A stretch of DNA of 64,000 nt from Lysobacter capsici (GCF_018732085.1 NZ_CP076103.1:6200001-6264000); one strand, 5' to 3'; shown: positions 25,681 through 33,984, counted from the first letter of the stretch. Made by a program: numbers and translations. The notes: a model not told the origin generated them from the sequence alone.

Positions 25681-25804
25681 CGCGCTTACCTCGTGTGGCC
25701 TTGAATCGACTCGCTTGCGATCGATTCGTTATCGATCGAACTGCATTGAATCACGCCGCATCGAACCGGACCGTATTCAATCAGGCCGGTTCGACCAGGC
25801 TGCG

Positions 25805-26860
25805 TCAAACCGTGGCCGCCGCGAGCGAGGCCCACGGCACTCGCGCGCTGTCGATGCGCGCGTCGGCAAGGTAATACAACAACGTGCCCGCCGCGATCTG
25901 ATCATGATCGGGCGGATTGAGCACCGGCGCGGCGGTGCGGCCGTCGCGGTAGCCGATCCACAGCGCCGACTGGGCGCGGAACGCGGCCGCTAGCCGGCCG
26001 GCGCGCACCGGCGCGGCGTCGGCCGGCACCTGCAGGCTGAACTGGGTCGGGCCGCCCGCGCCGAGCCATTCGCCGGCGACCAGCGAACTGCCGGCGTCCT
26101 GCGCGGCGCGCGCGATCACGTCCACGTGCAGCGGCCGGGTGCATTCGACATGCGGGTAGTGGCTGCGCACCAGTTGCGCGACCGCCGCGGATTCGAAATG
26201 CGCGACCACGTGCGCGCCGGGCTTGTGCGCCATCAGCGCGAACACCGCCGCGAGCGAACGGTCGTCGTGGTCGGTGTGGACGATCACCCGCGCGGCCTGG
26301 GCGATCGCGGCGCGCGGGTATTCCTCGCAATCGGCATACGACGCCACCGCGACGAAGCGGATCTGCTCGGGCAGCGGATTCTCGCTCAGGCCCTCGGCGA
26401 CCAGCACGATGCCTTCGTCGTCGGTGTGGGTGTCGGCCAGCAGCAGTTGCACCAGCCGCTGGGTTTCGCGGCCGTGCCAGCCGATCAGCACGGTGTGGCC
26501 GTGCATGTCCTCGTAGCTCATCTTGCCCACCTGATGGCGCTTCCAGAAATTGAGCAGGCCGGCGCTGGTCTTGGCCAGCACCGAGGCGAACAGCGCGATC
26601 GCGCCGGGCATCACGAACAAGGCCGCCGCCCAGCGTCCGGCCGGTGTGCCCGGCGACAGGTCGCCGTAGCCGATCGTGCTGGCGGTGGTCATGTAGTAGT
26701 AGACGAACGCATCCCAGCCCAGCAGCTTGTCTTCGCCGGCCCAGGCCAGCAGCAGCCAGGTGCCGGTCATGTGCAGCACCAGCGCGGCGGCGACCACGCC
26801 CCAGCTGATCCGGCGCAGATGGCCGCGCAGGCTGCGGAAAAGTTTGCCGATTACGATCAT
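25805..26860 (-). CDS. Two-helix potassium channel with cytosolic TrkA/RCK-like domain
   Basis: Of 351 residues. Two transmembrane helices (about 20-40 and 74-97) flank a pore loop with the K+ selectivity filter TIGYGD at residues 62-67. The cytosolic part (from about 118) starts with a nucleotide-binding-like GHTVLIGWHGRETQRL and continues with VIVHTDHDDRSLAAVFALMAHKPGAHVVAHFES, the RCK/TrkA-N pattern. The E. coli yjf operon lacks such a gene; here it is inserted between the pspA-like and DUF2491 genes. A gated K+ leak would fit a unit answering membrane depolarisation. No strong ribosome binding site is visible before the ATG at 26860. Confidence 0.9.
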   Translation of the reverse strand: MIVIGKLFRSLRGHLRRISWGVVAAALVLHMTGTWLLLAWAGEDKLLGWDAFVYYYMTTASTIGYGDLSPGTPAGRWAAALFVMPGAIALFASVLAKTSAGLLNFWKRHQVGKMSYEDMHGHTVLIGWHGRETQRLVQLLLADTHTDDEGIVLVAEGLSENPLPEQIRFVAVASYADCEEYPRAAIAQAARVIVHTDHDDRSLAAVFALMAHKPGAHVVAHFESAAVAQLVRSHYPHVECTRPLHVDVIARAAQDAGSSLVAGEWLGAGGPTQFSLQVPADAAPVRAGRLAAAFRAQSALWIGYRDGRTAAPVLNPPDHDQIAAGTLLYYLADARIDSARVPWASLAAATV

Positions 26861-27315
26861 GTCAGCCGGTTTGCCTGGTTACGTCCATGCCACGCGGCTT
26901 GAAGCCGATGATGCTGGGGTGTTGGTTCGCTTCGTGCTGCGTTGGCTCGCTTCGCCGCTGCATTGCGTTGCCGTTTAACTCGGTCGTGCTGCCTGTTCGC
27001 GTTGCTTTGGAGTGCTGCTGATTTCCAAAGGCGCTGCGATTTTTCATGCCGTCATTCCCGCGAAGGCGGGAATCCAGAGACTTCAGCGGCATCCTGCCAG
27101 AACGTCATTCCCGCGAAAGCGGGAATCCAGCGACTTCAAAGGTTCTCGCACGAAAGGCACTGGATTCCCGCCTTCGCGGGAATGACGAGCAAGAGCAATG
27201 GGAACGGCAAGGGCAAGAACAACGGTAAGAGCAACGGCAACAACGCAAACGCCCTGCAAACGCCCGGTCCCGCACCCGCGACGGCCATCGACCGCCGCAG
27301 GCCCGCGAGCCGCGG
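26861..27315. other. Operon gap loaded with repeat family C
   Basis: 455 bp between the potassium channel gene and the pspA-like gene, inside an otherwise tight operon. Positions 27050-27187 hold three copies of the CGTCATTCCCGCGAA unit. The remainder is a lysine/asparagine-coding low-complexity stretch (AACGGCAAGGGCAAG...) and shows no gene. The element may attenuate or process the operon transcript. Confidence 0.55.
27050..27187. repeat. Intergenic repeat family C (CGTCATTCCCGCGAA), three units
   Basis: Units at about 27052-27075 and 27104-27127 (CGTCATTCCCGCGAAGGC then GGGAATCCAG) in one orientation and 27160-27185 inverted (CTGGATTCCCGCC then GGGAATGACG). Each unit is itself a short hairpin (CCCGCGAAGGCGGG). 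The same family is at 54671-54812. Such units are widespread in beta- and gamma-proteobacterial intergenic DNA. Confidence 0.85.
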
Positions 27316-28080
27316 TTACTCCTTGTGCTCGACCTTGTCGGTTTCCTTCACTTCCACCGCCGGCAACGACAGCGGCTCGTGGCTGAGCTGCTGCACCGGC
27401 TTTTCGCGGAAACGCTCGAGGATGTTCTCGACGCTGGTCGATTCCGGCAGCAGGCCGGCGTTGGCCAGCTTGGCGTTGAGATCGCCGTCGCCGCTTTCCG
27501 ATTCCAGCTGCGCCGCCGCCTGCAAGCGCGCGCCGCGCTCGGCCTGGCGGGTCTGGATGCGTTCGAGCGAATCCAGCGCGGTGGTGACCTTGCCGGTGGC
27601 GCCGGAATGACGCGCGGCAACCGCGGTCTGGGCGCGCTGCACCGCTTCGGTGGCCTTGACCGTGTCGACCTGCTGCTTGACCCGCGCCAGCTTGCGTTCG
27701 GTGGCGGTGATCGCGGTCTTGAGCTGGTTGATGCTGGCGTCGTAGCTGTTGATCGCCTGCTCGTCGTTCTTCAGGTCGGTCTCCACCACCGCCAAGCGCT
27801 CGGCGACTTCGCGCGCCAGGCCTTCGTCGCCCTTGCGCAGCGCGCCGGCGATGTAGGTTTCGTACTCGGCCTTCTTGGCGAAGCGGTCCTTGCTGCGGTT
27901 GGCCTGCAGCTGGCGCTGCGCCATCACCTTGGTCAGCTCTTCCTTGGAACGGATCAGCTCGGTGCCGGCGTCGCGAATCTCCTGGTCGAGGATCTTCAGC
28001 GCATTGGCGTCGACGACGGCCTGGCCGGCCTCGTGCGCGGTGCCGCGGAACAGGGTCAGGATTTTCTGCAGGATGCTCAT
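27316..28080 (-). CDS. yjfJ: PspA/IM30 (ESCRT-III-like) family protein (YjfJ-like)
   Basis: Of 254 residues. The ATG at 28080 overlaps the stop of the DUF2170 gene by four bases (ATGA), so translation is coupled. It opens with an amphipathic helix (SILQKILTLFRGTAHEAGQ) followed by a long helical coiled-coil (about 30-210: ELIRSKEELTKVMAQRQLQANR, ALRKGDEGLAREVAERLAVVE), the PspA/Vipp1 plan. A C-terminal tail (about 215-254) carries the acidic/hydrophobic end. PspA proteins polymerise on damaged inner membranes and limit proton leak. E. coli YjfJ is the corresponding member. Confidence 0.9.
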   Translation of the reverse strand: MSILQKILTLFRGTAHEAGQAVVDANALKILDQEIRDAGTELIRSKEELTKVMAQRQLQANRSKDRFAKKAEYETYIAGALRKGDEGLAREVAERLAVVETDLKNDEQAINSYDASINQLKTAITATERKLARVKQQVDTVKATEAVQRAQTAVAARHSGATGKVTTALDSLERIQTRQAERGARLQAAAQLESESGDGDLNAKLANAGLLPESTSVENILERFREKPVQQLSHEPLSLPAVEVKETDKVEHKE

Positions 28081-28493
28081 GCGCTCACCAGATAGGACTT
28101 GAGGGCTTCCACCGCGTCGATCGCGTTGTCGGCCAGGGTGCGGATTTCCAGCTCGATCTGCTCGGCGGTGGAATCGGGCGCCATTTCGCCGAACACGATG
28201 TAGACGTCGCGCTCGTTGATCGTGGTCAGGCCCAGGTTGGACAGCGGGTTGATCGGGTTCAGGCGCAGGCAGGCCTCGTTGAAACCGGCCGCGTCGCGGA
28301 CCTGGCCGGCCTCGACCAGCGGGGTGGAGACGAAGATCTCGCGATCGGTCAGGGCGATGGTGATGCCCAGGTCGCCGCTGTCGGGCAGGGTCACCTGGAT
28401 CGCGCCGTCGGCGGTCGGCACTTCTTCGACGTGCTCGGCACCGAAGGAAGCGCCCAGGCGGGTCAACAGTTCTTGTGTGGTCCAGCGGGACAT
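28077..28493 (-). CDS. yjfI: DUF2170 family protein (YjfI-like)
   Basis: Of 138 residues, soluble, acidic, first gene of the operon. The ATG at 28493 follows AAGGACCGACCT. The single DUF2170 domain shows SRWTTQELLTRLG, then LPDSGDLGITIALTDREIFVSTPLVEA, then LRLNPINPLSNLGLTTIN. E. coli YjfI is the same family and also sits directly before the PspA-like YjfJ. The coupling suggests it partners the PspA-like protein, possibly as a chaperone or regulator; that is inferred from order alone. Confidence 0.9.
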   Translation of the reverse strand: MSRWTTQELLTRLGASFGAEHVEEVPTADGAIQVTLPDSGDLGITIALTDREIFVSTPLVEAGQVRDAAGFNEACLRLNPINPLSNLGLTTINERDVYIVFGEMAPDSTAEQIELEIRTLADNAIDAVEALKSYLVSA

Positions 28494-28943
28494 AGGTCGG
28501 TCCTTGAAGGGAAAGGCTGACAGGCGCGGGGGCGTCCGGATCGCGGGGCGCGGCGGCGGGCGCCGTCGCGGCTCCAGCGATCATCGTCCGTGACCGAGCT
28601 CATGGATCGCAAAGGTTATAGGGGCGGGCGGCGGGCGGCGCAAGGCGCATAGGTCGCAAGTCATGCCCGCGCGATCGCGCGCGAGCCAGGCGCAGCGCGC
28701 GTTTGCGGCCGATCGGGCGCAGCGCGGCGGCGCGCGTCGCGGTCCAGCCCGCGCGGCGCGCGCTTGAGCTAAACTGTCCGGCGGAACTACCCGACCGGCA
28801 TTCCCGGCCCGTGGCCCCTGCCCCAGCGCAGACGGCCGGCGGCGTCGTCTCGGCGGGTCCGTGCAGCGGCCGCGCCGATCCCCGGTAGCGGCCTCGTCGA
28901 TGGCTCTATGTGCCCCGGTCGGGGTACACGCAATAGGTGGATC
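28494..28943. other. Divergent intergenic region between the yjf-like operon and the cytochrome gene
   Basis: 450 bp with no gene. It must hold the divergent promoters. GC content is extreme (runs such as GGCGGGCGGCGGGCGGCGC at about 28624-28642). I recognise no repeat-family element and no convincing -35/-10 pair. Confidence 0.4.
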
Positions 28944-29459
28944 GTGCGCAATTACGACCTCGAATTCCTGAAGAAATTCTCGATGGTGATCGGCTTTCTC
29001 ATGCTGGTGACCCTCGGCCTGATGATCGCGGCCTACTTCGTCCACAAGCAGTTGCCGCAGGAAATCGACCCGCGCGCGGCCAAGCGCACCGAAAACCGGA
29101 TCGGTCCGGTCGGCGCGGTCTACGCCGGCGCGACCGGCGCGGCCTCGCAGCAGGCCGCGGTCGCCGCGGCGGCGGCCAAGGCCGCCTCGCAGGTCGCCTA
29201 CGACGGCACCCTCGACGGCAAGGTGATCTTCGACAACCTGTGCGCGGGCTGCCACAAGTCCGGCGCCGGCGGCGCTCCGACCCTGGACGCCGCGCACTGG
29301 GCCGCGCGCATTCCGAAGGGCAAGGACACCTTGCACAAGCACGCGCTGGAAGGCTTCACCGGCACCAGCGGCGTGATGCCCGCGAAGGGCGGCAACCCGG
29401 CCCTGAGCGCGCAGCAGGTCGCCGCGACGGTCGACTGGATGCTCGACAACATAAAGTAA
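28944..29459 (+). CDS. Membrane-anchored class I cytochrome c (c5-like)
   Basis: Of 171 residues from a GTG at 28944 (AGGTGG just upstream); an ATG at 28908 would add an unlikely Arg-rich start. One transmembrane anchor (about 11-33), an Ala-rich linker (58-85) and a heme domain with CAGCH (Cys100, Cys103, His104) and the distal Met145 in GVMPAKGG. The order matches cytochrome c5/cytochrome c4-like monoheme carriers that face the periplasm and pass electrons to terminal oxidases. It is monocistronic, closed by a hairpin at 29489-29518. Confidence 0.9.
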   Translation: MRNYDLEFLKKFSMVIGFLMLVTLGLMIAAYFVHKQLPQEIDPRAAKRTENRIGPVGAVYAGATGAASQQAAVAAAAAKAASQVAYDGTLDGKVIFDNLCAGCHKSGAGGAPTLDAAHWAARIPKGKDTLHKHALEGFTGTSGVMPAKGGNPALSAQQVAATVDWMLDNIK

Positions 29460-29488
29460 GCGCGCGGTTTCAGCGCTCGCCAGCTTGC

Positions 29489-29518
29489 AACGACGCCGCC
29501 TTCGGGCGGCGTTGTCGT
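29489..29518 (+). terminator. Terminator hairpin after the cytochrome gene
   Basis: Perfect stem ACGCCGCC / GGCGGCGT with a TTCG tetraloop, followed by TGTCGTTT. It begins 30 bases past the stop codon. A similar hairpin ends the HU gene at 36035-36065. Confidence 0.7.
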
Positions 29519-29520
29519 TT

Positions 29521-29562
29521 GGGGATTCGGGATTCGGGATTCGGGATTGGGGATTGGGGATT
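29521..29562. repeat. 7-bp tandem repeat (GGGATTC), short tract
   Basis: About six imperfect copies of GGGATTC / GGGATTG just past the cytochrome terminator. A longer, purer tract of the related unit GGGAATC lies at 29708-29777. Together they bracket the family-A palindrome at 29586-29683. Confidence 0.75.
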
Positions 29563-29585
29563 CGAACTAAGCCGACGGGCTGCGA

Positions 29586-29683
29586 GGTCTTTTGTGGGAG
29601 GGCTTTCAAGCCCGACGCCTTCCGGTCCGATCGCCGCGTCTGATCGAAAAGCGTCGGGCGTGAAAGCCCTCCCACAAAAGACC
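29586..29683. repeat. Family-A inverted repeat, copy 2
   Basis: The arms GGTCTTTTGTGGGAGGG and CCCTCCCACAAAAGACC enclose GCTTTCAAGCCCGACGC and GCGTCGGGCGTGAAAGC. The spacer (about 30 bp, TTCCGGTCCGATCGCC...) is partly like those of copies 1 and 3. The orientation matches copy 1. Confidence 0.85.
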
Positions 29684-29707
29684 CTGCGAGCCACGAAGTG
29701 GTCTGTC

Positions 29708-29777
29708 GGGAATCGGGAATCGGGAATCGGGAATCGGGAATCGGGAATCGGGAATCGGGAATCGGGAATCGGGAATC
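29708..29777. repeat. Ten perfect tandem copies of GGGAATC
   Basis: Exactly 70 bp consisting of ten uninterrupted 7-bp units. Array length is likely variable between strains through slippage. It lies in a non-coding gap 311 bp before the nuclease gene, so no phase-variable reading frame is affected. Confidence 0.9.
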
Positions 29778-29814
29778 GTAAAAAGGCTCCGGTCGCCTCT
29801 TCCCTCACGCAAGG

Positions 29815-29925
29815 GGTTCCCCCCTTTGAAAAAGGGGGGCCAGGGGGGATTTGCTTTTGCTTTTGATTCACCGCGACCTGCGGCTAAAAGCCCCCCCCTT
29901 TTGCAAAGGGGGGAACAGCAAAAGC
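29815..29925. repeat. Intergenic repeat family D (CCCCCTTTGAAAAAGGGGG), copy 1
   Basis: A unit reading TTCCCCCCTTTGAAAAAGGG then GGGATTTGCTTTTGC at 29817-29864, followed about 25 bp later by its inverted relative (CCCCCCCCTTTTGCAAAGG, at 29889). The same family is seen at 46388-46556, 48776-48829, 49010-49161, 56427-56580 and 58788-58943, always between genes. Confidence 0.85.
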
Positions 29926-30088
29926 TGCGGGTACGTGGCTGTTGTCACCTGCCGGCAACCTCCTGCCTCCCAGCGCGCCTCCAGCCGCCGGTACTCACCA
30001 CCGCCACCATCCATCCGCCACACAACACACGCGACAGCGCCACATGGCTGCGGATAATGGCCGCTCCAACGCCCACGCCGAGCCCGCC

Positions 30089-31885
30089 ATGACGCGATTC
30101 CGCCCCGCCCTCGCCTTCGCGCCCTGCCTGCTGCTCGCAGCCTGCGCCACCGCCCCGCGCGCGGAGCGAGCGCAGGGAACGCTCGCGATCGGCGCGGTCC
30201 AGGGCCACGGCGTGGCCAGCGCGCTGGTCGGGCAGACGGTCACGATCGAAGGCCGGGTCACGCGCGCGCGCACAGCCGCGGACGCGGCGCCGGGCTGGAT
30301 CGTGCAGGACGGCGGCGACGGCGACCCGGCCAGCTCCGATGCGATCTGGGTCACCGGCGCGGCCGCGGCGACCCTCGCGCCCGATCAGCTCGTGCGCATC
30401 ACCGGCCGGGTCCGCGAGGCCGCGGTCGACGGCGGCCGCCGCGGCCCACCGCGCACACTCACCGCGATCGACGCCGAACGGATCGAACCGCTGACCTCGC
30501 GCGCGCAGCGCAAGGCCCTGGCCGCGATCGCGCCGGTCGCGATCGACGCCGCGCCCGATTGGTCGCGTTACGAGGGCATGCGCGTGCGCATCGCCGCGCC
30601 GCTGACCCTGGGCGAACGCGATCCGAAGACGCACACCCTCACCGCGTCCTTCGACGGCCCGTTGTGGCAACCCGGCGAACGCGCCGCGCCCGGCAGCGAC
30701 GCGGCGCGCGCGATCGCCAGCGACAACGAACGCCGCCGCGTCGTGCTCAGCGGCGACGCGGCGACCCTGAGCGCGGCCGCATTCGCCGCCCGCAGCGGCA
30801 GCCGGCTCGACGCGGTCGACGGCATCGCCTGGCCGCTCGGCGGCCACGACGGCATCGTCCTCGCCGCCGCGCCGACGCTGCAGCCGGCGCCGCGCCCGCA
30901 AGCGCCGCAGGTCGCCGGCGACCTGCGCATCTCCGCGTTCAATCTGGAAAACCTGTTCAACGGCGACGGCCGCGGCGGCGGCTTTCCGACCCCGCGCGGC
31001 GCGCGCACCCAGGCCGAGTACCACGCTCAGTTGGCCAAGCTGGTCCAGACCATCCACACCCTCAACCCCGACGTGGCCGCGTTGATGGAACTGGAAAACG
31101 ACGGCTACGGACCCGATTCGACCCTCGCCGACCTGGTCGCCGCGCTCGACCGCGCCGACGCGGCCGACGGCGGCGCGCAGGACTGGCGCTTCGCCGCGCC
31201 GTGCAAGCAACCGTGTCCGGCCGGCGTCAAAGGCCCGGGCGACGACCAGATCCGGGTCGGCCTGATCTACCGCGGCCAGCGCGTGGCCGCGCGCGGCCTG
31301 GCGGCGACCTTGCAGCAAGGCCCGTTCGGCCCGCTCGCGCGCGTGCCGATGGCGCAGGCGTTCACCGCGATCGGCGCCGGCAAGCGCGCCGGACCTGCGT
31401 TCGTCGTGGTCGCCAACCATTTCAAGTCCAAGGGCTGCGGCAAGAACGCGGCGGGCCTGGACAAGGACCAGGGCGACGGCGCGTCGTGCTGGAATGCCGC
31501 GCGCACCGAGTCGGCGCAACGCCTGGATGCGTGGCTCAAGACCGACCCGACCGGCAGCCGCGGCGAGCTGACGATGATCGTCGGCGACCTCAACGCGCAC
31601 GCGCAGGAGCAGCCGCTGCGCGCGCTGTACGCGGCCGGCTGGCTGGATGCGTTCGCGGTGGCCAAGGTCGAATCGCCCTACAGCTATGTCTTCGACGGCG
31701 AACTGGGCCGGCTCGATCACGCCCTGCTGTCGCCGGCGCTGGCCGCGCGGCTGCGCGGCGCGGCCGAGTGGCATACCAATGCCGACGAACCCGAGCATGC
31801 GGGCTATCGCGACGGCGGCGCGGGGCCGTGGCGCAGTTCGGATCACGATCCGGTGTTGCTCGGGTTCGACTTGATGCCGCGTTGA
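30089..31885 (+). CDS. Extracellular endonuclease/exonuclease/phosphatase-family nuclease (ExeM/NucH-like), lipoprotein
   Basis: Of 598 residues. The ATG at 30089 begins a lipoprotein signal peptide (MTRFRPALAFAPCLLLAAC, Cys19). Residues 40-230 resemble an OB-fold region (GWIVQDGGDGDPASSDAIWV, LVRITGRVRE). The EEP catalytic domain (about 280-598) has AFNLENLFN, VAALMELEND (metal-binding Glu), a Cys pair-rich loop (APCKQPCPAG), VANHFKSKGC, IVGDLNAH and SSDHDPVLLGF, the last holding the catalytic His. It should cut extracellular DNA or RNA with divalent metal. Secreted nucleases of this class help use DNA and disperse biofilm. Confidence 0.88.
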   Translation: MTRFRPALAFAPCLLLAACATAPRAERAQGTLAIGAVQGHGVASALVGQTVTIEGRVTRARTAADAAPGWIVQDGGDGDPASSDAIWVTGAAAATLAPDQLVRITGRVREAAVDGGRRGPPRTLTAIDAERIEPLTSRAQRKALAAIAPVAIDAAPDWSRYEGMRVRIAAPLTLGERDPKTHTLTASFDGPLWQPGERAAPGSDAARAIASDNERRRVVLSGDAATLSAAAFAARSGSRLDAVDGIAWPLGGHDGIVLAAAPTLQPAPRPQAPQVAGDLRISAFNLENLFNGDGRGGGFPTPRGARTQAEYHAQLAKLVQTIHTLNPDVAALMELENDGYGPDSTLADLVAALDRADAADGGAQDWRFAAPCKQPCPAGVKGPGDDQIRVGLIYRGQRVAARGLAATLQQGPFGPLARVPMAQAFTAIGAGKRAGPAFVVVANHFKSKGCGKNAAGLDKDQGDGASCWNAARTESAQRLDAWLKTDPTGSRGELTMIVGDLNAHAQEQPLRALYAAGWLDAFAVAKVESPYSYVFDGELGRLDHALLSPALAARLRGAAEWHTNADEPEHAGYRDGGAGPWRSSDHDPVLLGFDLMPR

Positions 31886-31913
31886 GCGGCTGCAGATCGG
31901 CGCGATCCGATAG

Positions 31914-32020
31914 GAAAGCGTCGGGGCTGAAGCCGCTCGCACAAAAGACCTCGCAACACCGCTCGCGCTCGCGGCGGCTTTTTGTGGGAGGGAGCTTCAG
32001 CCCCGACGCTTTCCGATCCG
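31914..32020. repeat. Family-A repeat, copy 3, arms in reversed arrangement
   Basis: Here the AAAGCGTCGGGGCTGAAGCC arm comes first (31914) and the TTTTTGTGGGAGGGAGCTTC arm second (31979), the reverse of copies 1 and 2. Between them lies GCAACACCGCTCGCGCTCGC. This indicates that single arms are the mobile or duplicable unit and pair in either order. Confidence 0.8.
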
Positions 32021-32149
32021 GCGTCATCGAAACCTCATGGCGAAGCACAACCGGCAGCCGCTGTACTCGACCTGTCCACAAACCCCAGCCAGGCGCGCGC
32101 AACACACCGTCGTAACACCGCGCTCACCGCGCCCCGTATCATGCCGGGC

Positions 32150-32854
32150 ATGAGCACCCCCGCCTTTCCCAGCGACGCTTCCACCGCGCTGAGCCTGCCC
32201 GGTCCGGCCGGCGCGATCGAGATGATCGTCGAGGCCGCCGAAGCGACGCCGCGGCCGATCGTGGCCATCGTCTGCCACCCGCTGCCGACCGAGGGCGGGA
32301 CCATGCACAACAAGGTCGTCACCATGACCGCGCGCGCCCTGCGCGAGTGCGGCGCGGCGACGGTGCGCTTCAACTTCCGCGGCACCGGCGCGTCGCAAGG
32401 CGAGTTCGATCACGGCGACGGCGAAGGCGACGACCTGCGCGCGGTCGCCGCGTGGGTGCGCGCGACCCGTCCGGACGCGCAGCTGTGGCTGGCCGGTTTC
32501 AGCTTCGGCGCCTACGTTTCGCTGCGCATGGCCGACGAACTGCAGCCCAGGCTGCTGATCTCGATCGCGCCGCCGGCCGGCCGCTGGGACTTCGACCGGA
32601 TCGCCCCGCCCAGCGGTTATCCGTGGATCGTGATCCAGGGCGAAGCCGACGAGATCGTCGATCCGCAGGCGGTCTACGCCTGGCTCGACGGCCTGCGCCA
32701 GCCGCCCGAGCTGGTGCGCATGCCCGACACCAGCCATTTCTTCCACCGCCGCCTGATCGACCTGCGCGGCGCGATCAAGCATTCGGTCCGCCCGCACCTG
32801 CCGCCGGAAACTCCGGCCAGTGCGTCGTCGAATCCGGCGCCCGACCCGGCCTGA
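32150..32854 (+). CDS. Small alpha/beta hydrolase
   Basis: Of 234 residues, cytoplasmic. The ATG at 32150 is used; one at 32141 is in frame. Features: VCHPLPTEGGTMHNKV near the oxyanion loop, RFNFRGTGASQGEFDHGDGE, the nucleophile elbow GFSFGAY with Ser118, the acid in GEADEIVDP and the His in DTSHFFHRRL. This pattern matches a family of small bacterial hydrolases often annotated as dienelactone-hydrolase-like or CocE/YsgA-type esterases. The substrate is unknown. Fifty bases separate it from the next gene on the same strand. Confidence 0.85.
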   Translation: MSTPAFPSDASTALSLPGPAGAIEMIVEAAEATPRPIVAIVCHPLPTEGGTMHNKVVTMTARALRECGAATVRFNFRGTGASQGEFDHGDGEGDDLRAVAAWVRATRPDAQLWLAGFSFGAYVSLRMADELQPRLLISIAPPAGRWDFDRIAPPSGYPWIVIQGEADEIVDPQAVYAWLDGLRQPPELVRMPDTSHFFHRRLIDLRGAIKHSVRPHLPPETPASASSNPAPDPA

Positions 32855-32904
32855 TCCGCGCCATCATCATCGCCTTCCGCATTGCCTCCACAGGATTCCC
32901 CACG

Positions 32905-33984
32905 ATGCGCCACGCCCTGAGCCTCGCGCTGCTGTCGCTCTGCGCCAGCCTGGTTGCGGCCGGCTGGTCCGGCGACGCCGACGCCGCCGGCATCGCCTGC
33001 GCCAAGGCCGCCAGCAAGAACGAACGCGCGATCTGCGCCGACCCGGTGCTCGGCCGCCGCGACGGCGAACTCGCGCTGGCCTATCGCGCCGCGCTCAAGG
33101 CCAGCGCCTACGGCGGCCAGTTGAAGAAAGACCAGCTCGCCTGGATCAAGGAACGCGACCGCTGCGACGGCCAGGTGCGCTGCCTGCGCATGGCCTACGT
33201 CGAACGCCTGACCGAACTGCAGCCGGCCGCGATCGCCGGCAAGTTCCAGTGGGACGGCGACTGGACCCGCAGCGACGGCAATTCCACGCTCAGCCTCAAG
33301 GCCCTGGGCGAGGACAAATACCAGATCGAACTGCAGGCCAGCTCCGGCGCCAACACCGGCCTGCTGTCGGGCCGCGCGCGCGCGGCCAACGACAACGAGA
33401 TGGTCTACAAGGGCAAGACCGGCGGCAACGGCGACAACACCCGCTGCGAGCTGACCTTCCACCGCTTCCACCGCCAGATCCAGATCGAACAGCAGCACAC
33501 CAGCAACGACTGCGGCGCCGGCCTGGGCGTGCATTTCAGCGGCCGCTACCTGCCCGGCCTTGGCCAGGCGGTCGCGACCACCCAATGGAATCTGCTCGAC
33601 CTGGGCATCGTGCTCAAGCCCGAGGACGATGCCAGCCTGCGCCGCCTGCTCGGCGACGACTACGACCTGCTGGTCGAACGCCTGGACGTGATCGACACCC
33701 GCGCCGACCAGGAAGGGCTCAACGCCACCGTCACCAACGGTTACGTGCGCGGCCTGGCCAGCGACATGCGCGCGCTGCTGATCCAGAGCGCGGACGGCGG
33801 CAAGTTCTGGGTCGCGATCCGCGCCCAGGACAAGCAGGACAAACCCGAACTGCGCTACTACAGCAACGACCCGGCCTGGACCGCAAAACTGCCGCAGACC
33901 ATCGACACCTGGTCCGACGGCTACCAGGAACACCCGCCGGTGCGGCTGATGTCGGCCGGCGGCCGCGTGCTGCGCTCGCCATGA
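32905..33984 (+). CDS. Exported protein with LprI-like N-terminal domain
   Basis: Of 359 residues. The signal peptide ends in ADAAG (about residue 28). Residues 29-105 are an LprI/DUF1311-type domain: IACAKAASKNERAICADPVLGRRDGELALAYRAAL, then LAWIKERDRCDGQVRCLRMAYVERL, with four conserved cysteines. The rest is a beta-rich domain of unrecognised type (GKFQWDGDWTRSDGNSTLSL, EMVYKGKTGGNGDNTRCEL). LprI of Mycobacterium inhibits lysozyme, but most family members are untested. It precedes zapE with a 4-base overlap (ATGA), so the two are translationally coupled although no functional link is known. Confidence 0.82.
   Translation: MRHALSLALLSLCASLVAAGWSGDADAAGIACAKAASKNERAICADPVLGRRDGELALAYRAALKASAYGGQLKKDQLAWIKERDRCDGQVRCLRMAYVERLTELQPAAIAGKFQWDGDWTRSDGNSTLSLKALGEDKYQIELQASSGANTGLLSGRARAANDNEMVYKGKTGGNGDNTRCELTFHRFHRQIQIEQQHTSNDCGAGLGVHFSGRYLPGLGQAVATTQWNLLDLGIVLKPEDDASLRRLLGDDYDLLVERLDVIDTRADQEGLNATVTNGYVRGLASDMRALLIQSADGGKFWVAIRAQDKQDKPELRYYSNDPAWTAKLPQTIDTWSDGYQEHPPVRLMSAGGRVLRSP

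Noticed and set aside
27050..27187. Possible CRISPR-like set of repeats of about 28 bp with spacers
   Set aside because: Units occur in both orientations and are internally palindromic; spacers are alike between loci. This is an intergenic repeat family.
29708..29777. Possible CRISPR array
   Set aside because: The repeats are 7 bp in direct contact with no spacers, and no cas genes are near.
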